Shown here: piece after piece, positions 28,601 through 37,600 of the stretch
Position numbering within the stretch: the first letter of the stretch is position 1
Layout of the letters: each line of letters opens with the position of its first letter
Origin: Streptoverticillium olivoreticuli subsp. olivoreticuli
GTDB taxonomy: Bacteria > Actinomycetota > Actinomycetes > Streptomycetales > Streptomycetaceae
Length of the DNA: 64,000 nt
NCBI RefSeq assembly: GCF_003391135.1
Contig: NZ_CP031455.1
Location: 7,157,501 to 7,221,500 of the forward strand
Direction: 5' to 3'
Made by a program: the position numbers and the translations under genes
Notes under the pieces: model-generated
Databases searched by the model: none
Told to the model about the DNA's origin: nothing
Seen by the model: the letters and a program-made list of their open reading frames with translations, nothing else

Positions 28601-31600
28601 CCGACGCGGGCGTGCTGCCCTGGACCCTCTCGGCGAAGACGGCCGATGCGCTGCGCGCCCAGGCCGACCGGCTCCGCGACCACCTCGCGGACCGTACGGA
28701 CGTCGCCCCCGCCGACCTCGGCTACTCCTTGGCGACCACCCGCGCCACCCTCGACCACCGCGCCGTGCTGGTGGCCCAGGACCACGCCGGATTCCTGACC
28801 GCCCTGGAGGCCCTCGCCGAGGGCCGCAACGCGGCCCCGGGCCTGGTGACGGGCTCCGCGAACGGTGGAAAGACGGCGTTCCTGTTCACGGGTCAGGGCA
28901 GTCAGCGGCTGGGCATGGGGCGTGAGTTGTACGCCGCGTTCCCGGTGTTCGCGGAGGCGTTCGACGCGGTCTGTGACGAGCTGGACCGGCACCTGGAACA
29001 GCCGCTGAGGACCGTGGTCTTCGGCGACGACGCCGAGCTGCTGAACCAGACCCGTTACACCCAGCCCGCGCTGTTCGCCATCGAGGTGGCGCTGTTCCGT
29101 CTGGTCGAGTCGTGGGGTGTGAAGGCGGACTTCCTCTCCGGTCATTCGATCGGTGAGCTGGCTGCCGCGCATGTGGCGGGTGTGTTGTCGCTGGCGGACG
29201 CGGCGAAGCTGGTGGCCGCGCGTGGTCGGTTGATGCAGGAACTGCCCGCCGGTGGCGCGATGATCGCCGTTGAAGCATCGGAGGACGAGGTTCTTCCGCT
29301 GCTGGACGAGCGGGTGAGTATCGCCGCCCTCAACGGCCCGCGCTCCGTGGTGGTCGCGGGTGATGAGGACGCGGCGCTCGCGATAGCCGCGACGTTCGAG
29401 GAGCAGGGTCGTAAGACCAAGCGCCTCACTGTCAGCCACGCGTTCCACTCGCCGCGCATGGACGGCATGTTGGAGAACTTCCGCACGGTGGCCGAGGGCC
29501 TGTCGTACGAGGCCCCGCGTATCCCGATCGTCTCCAACCTGACCGGCGCCTTGGTTTCCGCCGAGGAGATCACCAGCCCGGACTTCTGGGTGCGCCACGT
29601 CCGCGAGGCCGTCCGCTTCCTCGATGGTGTCCGCGCCCTGGAAGCGCAGGGCGTCACCACCTTCGTTGAGCTCGGCCCCGACGGGGTCCTCACCGCCATG
29701 GCGCAGGAGTGCGTCGACGGTGACGATGCGGCCTTCGCGGCGGTGCTGCGGGCCGGTCGTGCCGAGGCGGAGTCGTTGGTGGCGGCCGTGGCCCGGGCGT
29801 ACGCCCGTGGTCTCGCGGTGGACTGGGCGGCGTACTTCGCCGGTACCGGTGCCGCGCGGGTCGACCTGCCGACGTACGCCTTCCAGCGGAAGTGCTACTG
29901 GCCGGAGGTCCCGACGTCCCGTGTCGGCGGCACGGCCGGCCTGGGTCTCGGCTCGGTCGACCACCCGCTGGTGGGCGCCGTGGTACCGCTGGCCGGTGGC
30001 GAGGAGCTGCTGCTGACGGGCCGGATCGGTCTGGACACCCACCCGTGGCTCACCGACCACGCGGTCATGGGCTCGGTACTCCTGCCGGGTACGGCTTTTG
30101 TGGAGCTGGCGATCCGGGCCGGTGACCAGGTCGGTTGTGACCTGTTGGAGGAGTTGACGCTGGAGGCGCCGCTGCTGCTTCCGGAGGACGGCGGGGTCCA
30201 GCTCCAGCTGTCCGTGGGTGCGCCGGATGCCTCCGGTCGCCGCTCGCTGGCGGTGTACTCCCGTGACGAGGACGCGGCCGCCGACGTGCCGTGGCTGCGG
30301 CACGCCTCCGGTCTGCTGGCGGAGGGTGCGCCCGCGCCCGCCTTCGACCTGGGCGTATGGCCGCCCGCCGGCGCGGAGCGGGTCGAGGCCGAGGGGCTCT
30401 ACGACGGCCTTGCGGCGACCGGTCTGGCCTACGGTCCGGTGTTCCAGGGGCTGAGGTCGGCTTGGCGGCTGGGCGATGAGGTGTTCGCGGAGCTGGAGCT
30501 GCCGGAGGAGGCGCGCGCCGATGCGGGTCTGTTCGGGCTGCATCCGGCGTTGTTGGACTCGGCGCTGCACGCGGTGGGCCTCGGTGGTCTGATCGACGGT
30601 GAGGCCGGGGCGCGGCTGCCCTTCGCCTGGTCAGGTGTGTCCCTGCACGCCGTGGGTGCCTCGGTGCTGCGGGTCCGGCTCGCCTCCGTAGGTGCGGAAG
30701 GTGTGTCGCTGGCGGTCGCCGACGGCGCGGGTCGTGCCGTACTGACGGTGGACTCGCTGGTGCTCCGCCCCGTCTCCGCCGACCAGATCGACGGCGCGGC
30801 GCGCGGCGCACGACAGGACTCGCTCTTCCGGCTCGACTGGGCCGAGGTGTCCGCCCCCGCTTCCGCTTCCGTGGACGACCGCTGGGCGGTACTCGGCACC
30901 GACGTCTACGGGCTGACCACCGCCTACCCGGCGATTCCGGTCCACCCGGCGCTGACGGCACTGACCGAGACAGGCGCGGCGGTACCGCGCGAGGTGCTGT
31001 TCGCCTGCACGGCCGACGCCGACAGCGCTGCCGCCGCCGTGCACCGGGCCGCCGCCGAGGCGCTCGCCCTGGTGCAGGAGTGGCTGGCCGACGAGTGGTT
31101 CGCCGACTCCCGGCTGGTCCTGCTGACCCGGGGAGCCGTCGCCACCGGCACCGACGAGCCGGTGACGGACCTCCCGGGCGCGGCGGTCTGGGGCCTGGTG
31201 CGCTCCGCCCAGTCCGAGAACCCCGGGCGTTTCGTCCTCGTCGACCTCGACGGTACGGACGACTCGCTGCGTGCCCTCCCGGCGGCGCTGGCCTCCGACG
31301 AGCCGCAGCTCGCCCTGCGCGACGGCACACAGCGCGCCCCGCGCCTGATGCGGGCGCTTCCCGAAGCCGCCGATGCGGTGCGGGAGTTCGCGGCTGACGG
31401 CACGGTGCTGGTCACGGGTGCGAGCGGGACGCTGGGCGGTCTGGTGGCCCGGCACTTCGTCACCGAGCGCGGCGTACGACACCTGCTGCTGGTGAGCCGC
31501 CGCGGCGGGGCCGCTCCCGGTGCCGAGGAGCTCGCGGCCGAACTGGGCGCCCTGGGTGCCGAGGTGACGTGGGCGGCGTGCGACGTCGCCGACCAGGATG

Positions 31601-34600
31601 CCCTCGCCGGTGTCCTCGCGGCGATCCCGGCGGAGCACCCGCTGACCGGTGTGGTGCACACGGCCGGCGTGCTCGACGACGGCACGATCGGCTCGCTCAC
31701 CGCCGAGCGGCTGGCACACGTCTTCCGGCCCAAGGTGGACGCCGCCTGGAACCTGCACGAACTCACCCGTGAGCTGGACCTCTCCGCCTTCGTGCTGTTC
31801 TCTTCGGCTGCCGGTGTGTTCGGCAATGCCGGGCAGGGCAATTACGCCGCTGCCAACGCTTTCCTTGATGCTCTCGCGCAGCACCGCAAGTCGCTCGGCC
31901 TGGCTGCCTCTTCCCTCGCGTGGGGTCTGTGGGCGGACGAGGCCGGCATGGCGGGTGAGCTGGCCGAGGCCGATGTGTCACGGATGAGCCGTGGCGGTGT
32001 GGACGCGCTGACGGCCGCCGAGGGCCTGGAGCTCCTCGACACGGCCGGGCGCAAAACCGACGCCGTACTGATCCCGATGCGGCTCGACCTGGCCGCACTG
32101 CGTGCCCAGGCATCCTCGTCCGGTGCGGTCGCGCCGCTGCTGCGCTCCCTGGTCCGCATCCCGGGCCGCCGTGCCGCCGAGGGCGCCGCGGCGTCCGGCG
32201 CGCTGGCCCAGCGGCTGGCCGGTCTGGGCGAGGCCGAGCAGCAGGGCGTCCTGCTGGAGCTGGTCCGCTCCCAGGTGGCCGCCGTCCTCGGCCACAGCTC
32301 CACGGACGCCGTGGAACCGCACCACTCCTTCCGTGAGTTGGGCTTTGACTCGCTGACGGCGGTGGAGCTGCGGAATCTGCTGGGTGGGGTGACGGAGCTG
32401 CGTTTGCCGGCGACGTTGGTCTTCGACTATCCGACGCCGGTTGTGCTGGCCGAGTTCTTGCGTGCCGAGCTGGTGGGTGCGGTGGCGGATGTCGCCGGTC
32501 CGGTGGTTGTGGCGGCTGTTGATGACGAGCCGATCGCGATCGTGGGTCTGGGTTGCCGTTATCCGGGTGGTGTGGAGTCGCCGGAGGATCTGTGGCGGCT
32601 GGTGATGGAGGGCCGGGACGCGATCTCGGAGTTCCCCGCCGACCGTGGCTGGGACCTGAATGCCCTCTACCACGCGGACCCCGACCACCCCGGCACCTCG
32701 TACACCCGCGAAGGCGGCTTCGTCGATGAGGCAGGCTACTTCGACCCGGCGTTCTTCGGGATTTCGCCGCGTGAGGCTCTGGCGATGGACCCGCAGCAGC
32801 GGTTGCTGCTGGAGACGTCGTGGGAGGCGTTCGAGCGCGCGGGCATCGACCCGGGTGTGCTGCGCGGCAGCCGTACCGGTGTCTTCGCCGGTGTCATGTA
32901 CCACGACTACGCCTCCTCGGTCTCGGTCCTGCCGGAGGGCGTCGAGGGGTTTGTCGGCACTGGTAACGCGGCGAGTGTGATCTCGGGCCGGCTGGCGTAC
33001 ACCTTCGGGCTGGAGGGCCCGGCGGTCACCATCGACACGGCATGCTCGTCGTCACTGGTCGCCCTGCACCTGGCTGTTCAGGCGCTGCGCAACGGCGAGT
33101 GCGAGCTGGCGCTCGCCGGTGGTGTGACGGTGATGGCGACTCCGGCGGCGTTCGTGGAGTTCAGCCGCCAGCGCGGCTTGGCGGCCGACGGCCGGTGCAA
33201 GGCGTTCTCCGCCGATGCGGACGGCACCGGCTGGTCCGAGGGTGCGGGCATGCTGCTCGTCGAGCGGCTCTCCGACGCCCAGCGGCACGGCCACCCGGTC
33301 CTCGCCGTGGTGCGCGGCAGCGCGATCAACCAGGACGGTGCGAGCAACGGTCTGACGGCGCCCAACGGTCCGTCGCAGCAGCGCGTCATCCGGCAGGCGC
33401 TCGCCAACGCCGGTCTGTCGGCCGCCGAGGTCGACGCGGTCGAGGCGCACGGCACCGGCACCACGCTGGGCGACCCGATCGAGGCGCAGGCGCTCCTGGC
33501 CACCTACGGCCAGGAGCACGCCCCTGAGCAGCCGCTCTACCTGGGTTCCTTCAAGTCGAACGTGGGTCACACCCAGGCCGCCGCCGGTGTCGGCGGCATC
33601 ATCAAGATGGTCATGGCGATGCGTCACGGTGTGCTGCCGAAGACGCTGCACGTGGATGAGCCGTCGCCGCACATCGACTGGTCGGCGGGTGAGGTCGAGC
33701 TGCTGGCCGATGCGGTGGAGTGGCCGGAGACCGGCCGTCCGCGCCGGGCCGCGGTGTCGTCCTTCGGCTTCAGCGGTACCAACGCGCACACCATCATCGA
33801 GCAGGCCCCGGTCACCGAGGAGCAGACCGTGACGCGCGCCGCTGCGGTGCCGCCCGTCGTGGCGCTGCCGCTGTCGGCGAAGACGGCCGAGGCGCTGCGC
33901 GCCCAGGCCGACCGGCTCCGCGGCCACCTCGTGGACCGTACGGATGTCGCTCCCGCCGACCTCGGCTACTCCCTGGCGACCACCCGCGCCACCCTCGACC
34001 ACCGCGCGGTCGTCGTTGGTGCGGACCGCGAGGCCCTGGTGACGGGTCTGGAGGCGCTGGCGCGCGGCGAGTCGGCCGCGGGTCTGGTGGACGGTTCCGT
34101 GGCCGACGGCAGGACCGCGTTCCTGTTCACGGGCCAGGGCAGCCAGCGGCTCGGCATGGGCCGCGAGCTGTACGCCGCCTACCCGGCCTTCGCGGAGGCG
34201 CTGGACGCGGTCTGCGACGAGTTGGACCGGCACCTGGAACAGCCGCTGAAGACCGTGGTCTTCGGCGACGACGCCGAGCTGCTGAACCAGACCCGGTACA
34301 CACAGCCCGCGCTGTTCGCCATCGAGGTGGCGCTGTACCGCCTGGTGGAGGGCTGGGGGATCACCCCCGACTTCCTCTCCGGGCACTCCATCGGCGAGCT
34401 GGCCGCCGCGCACGTCGCCGGTGTGCTGTCGCTGGCGGACGCCGCGAAGCTGGTGGCGGCGCGTGGTCGCCTGATGCAGGAACTCCCGGCCGGCGGCGCC
34501 ATGGTGGCGATCCAGGCGTCCGAGGAGGAGGTGCTCCCGCTGCTGACCGAGCGGGTGAGCATCGCCGCCCTCAACGGCCCGCGGTCCGTGGTCGTCGCGG

Positions 34601-37600
34601 GTGACGAGGACGCGGCGCTGGAGATCGCCGCCGGCTTCGAGGCGCAGGGTCGTAAGACCAAGCGCCTCACCGTCAGCCACGCGTTCCACTCGCCGCACAT
34701 GGACGCCATGCTGGACGCCTTCCGGGCCGTGGCGGAGACCCTCTCCTACGAGTCCCCGCGCATCCCGGTCGTCTCCAACCTCACCGGCGCCCTGGTCTCC
34801 GCCGAGGAGATCACCAGCCCGGACTTCTGGGTCCGGCACGTCCGCGAGGCGGTCCGCTTCCTCGACGGCATCCGCGCCCTGGAGGCCCAGGGCGTCACCA
34901 CCTTCATCGAGCTCGGCCCCGACGGAGTACTCACCGCCATGGCACAGGACTGCGCCACCGACCCCGACGGGGCGGCGTTCGCCGCCGCCCTGCGCACCGG
35001 ACGCCCCGAGCCGGAGGCGCTCGCCGCCGCCGTGGCCCGGGCCCAGGTCCGGGGCGTACCGGTGGACTGGAAGGCGTTCTACGCGAACACCGGCGCCCGC
35101 CGGATCGACGACCTGCCCACCTACCCGTTCCAGCGCCGCCGCTACTGGCTGGAGGCCCCGGCCGGCGCCGTCGGCGACGTGGCCTCGGCCGGGCTGGGGG
35201 CGGCCGACCACCCGCTGCTGGGCGCGGCGGTGGACCTGCCCGACTCCGACGGCCGCCTCTTCACCGGCCGGCTCTCGCTGCGCAGCCACCCCTGGCTCGC
35301 CGATCACACCGTCATGGACACGGTGCTGCTCCCCGGCGCGGCGCTGGTGGAACTGGCCGTGCGCGCGGGCGACGAGGTCGGCTGCGATCTGCTGGAGGAG
35401 CTGACGCTGGAGGCACCGCTGGTGCTTCCGGCGGACGGCGGGGTCCAGTTGCGGGTCACCGTCGGCGAGCCCGACGGGGCGGCCGGGCGGCGCGCGCTGC
35501 ACGTCCACTCCCGTCCTGAGGGCGCGGTCGACGAGCCGTGGACCCGGCACGCGGCCGGTGCGCTCGCGCTCGCCGGTGCCGACGCCGCTCCGGTGGCCGT
35601 GTCGGAGGAGTGGCCGCCGGCCGACGCCGAAGCGGTCGGGATCGACGACTTCTACGCCGCCTTCGCCGCCCTCGGCCTCGGTTACGGGCCCGTCTTCCAG
35701 GGGCTGCGCGCCGCCTGGCGCCGCGGCGACGAGGTGTTCGCCGAGGTCGCGCTGGGCGAGGCGCAGCGGGACGGGGCCCGTGCGTACGGGCTGCACCCGG
35801 CCCTGCTGGACGCCGCGCTGCACGCGGTGGGTCTCGGTGACTTCTTCGACGCGGAAGAGGACGCGGGGCGGGCCCGGTTGCCGTTCGCCTGGGACGGTGT
35901 CCGGCTGCACGCCGTCGGTGCGGCGGCGCTCCGGGTCCGGGTGTCCCCGGCCGGGTCCGGCGCGGTCGCGCTGGCGATCGCCGACGAGACGGGCGCGCCG
36001 GTCGGTTCGGTCGACTCGCTCGCGCTGCGGCCGCTCGACGCCGACCAGTTCACGTCCGTCGGCGGCGCGCACCACGATTCGCTGTTCCGCGTCGACTGGG
36101 CCCTCCTGCCCACGCCGGCCGCGCTGCCTGCCGGGGAGGCGACTTCCTACGCGATCCTCGGCGGCGGTGAGCTGAAGGCGACCGCCGCGCTGGAGGCGGC
36201 GGGGGTGCGTGCCGAGACGTACGAGAACACGGCGGCCCTCGCGGCGGCGGTGGACGCGGACGGCCCGGCGCCGGACGTGGTGCTGCTGCCCTGCCTGCCC
36301 GACCTGGGCACCGCCGGGGATGCCGCGGCCGCGGCGCACGCCGTCACCGGCCGGGTGCTGGCCCTCGTACGGGAGTGGATCGCCGACGAGCGGTTCGCCG
36401 ACTCCCGGCTGGTGCTGCTGACCCGTGGCGCCGTGGCCGTACGCGACGCGGTGGCGGACGACGGCACGGAGGCCGAGCCGGTCGAGGACCTGGCGCACTC
36501 CGCCGCCTGGGGCCTGGTCCGCTCGGCACAGGCCGAGCATCCGGGCCGGTTCGTCCTGGTCGACGTGGAGGCCGACAGCGACGCCGCGAACGGCCTGCTC
36601 AAGGAGCTGCCCGCCCTGCTGGCGACGGACGAGCCGCAGCTCGCGCTGCGCGCCGACGGCTGGCACGCCCCGCGTCTGGCACGGGTGGCCTCGCTCGTGG
36701 AGGAGACCGTTCCGGACTTCGACGCGGCGGGCACCGTGCTGGTCACCGGTGCCAGCGGCACCCTGGGCGGGCTGCTGGCCCGGCACCTGGTGGCCGAGCG
36801 CGGCGTACGGCACCTGCTGCTGACCAGCCGCCGGGGTGCCGAGGCGCCGGGTGCCGCCGAACTCGCCGCGGAACTCGCCGAGTCCGGCGCCCGGGTCACC
36901 TGGGCGGCGTGCGACGCAGCCGACCGCGAGGCCCTGGCCGCGCTGCTCGCCGCCGTCCCGGCCGAGCACCCGCTCACCGCGGTGATCCACGCCGCAGGTG
37001 TGCTGGACGACGGCATCATCGAGTCGCTCACCCCGGAGCGGCTGGCGAAGGTGCTGCGCCCGAAGGTGGACGCGGCGTGGAACCTGCACGAGCTGACCCA
37101 GGACCTGGACCTGTCGGACTTCGTGCTGTTCTCCTCGGCCGCCGGCGTGTTCGGCAACCCGGGCCAGGGCAACTACGCGGCCGCCAACGCCTTCCTGGAC
37201 GCCCTCGCCCAGCACCGGCGTGCCCGGCACCGCCCGGCCGTCTCGCTGGCCTGGGGCCTGTGGGAGGACGAGGGCGGCATGGCCGCCACCCTCGCCGAGG
37301 CCGACCGGCAGCGGATGAACCGCGGCAGCATGGGGGCGCTCAGCGACGCGGAGGGCCTGGCCCTGTTCGACGCGGCCTGCCTCGCCGAGCACGCCCTGCT
37401 CATCCCCGCGGCGCTGGACATCGCGGCGCTGCGCGCCCAGTCCGCGTCCGGCGTGGCACCGCTGCTGCGCGGACTGATCCGCACCCCGGTACGGCGCGCC
37501 GCCGCCGGTGGCGCGGCGGAGGCGGCCACGAGCGCGGTCGACCGGCTCGCGGGCATGTCCGCGGCCGAGCGGGACCGCTTCCTGCTCAACCTGGTCTGCG

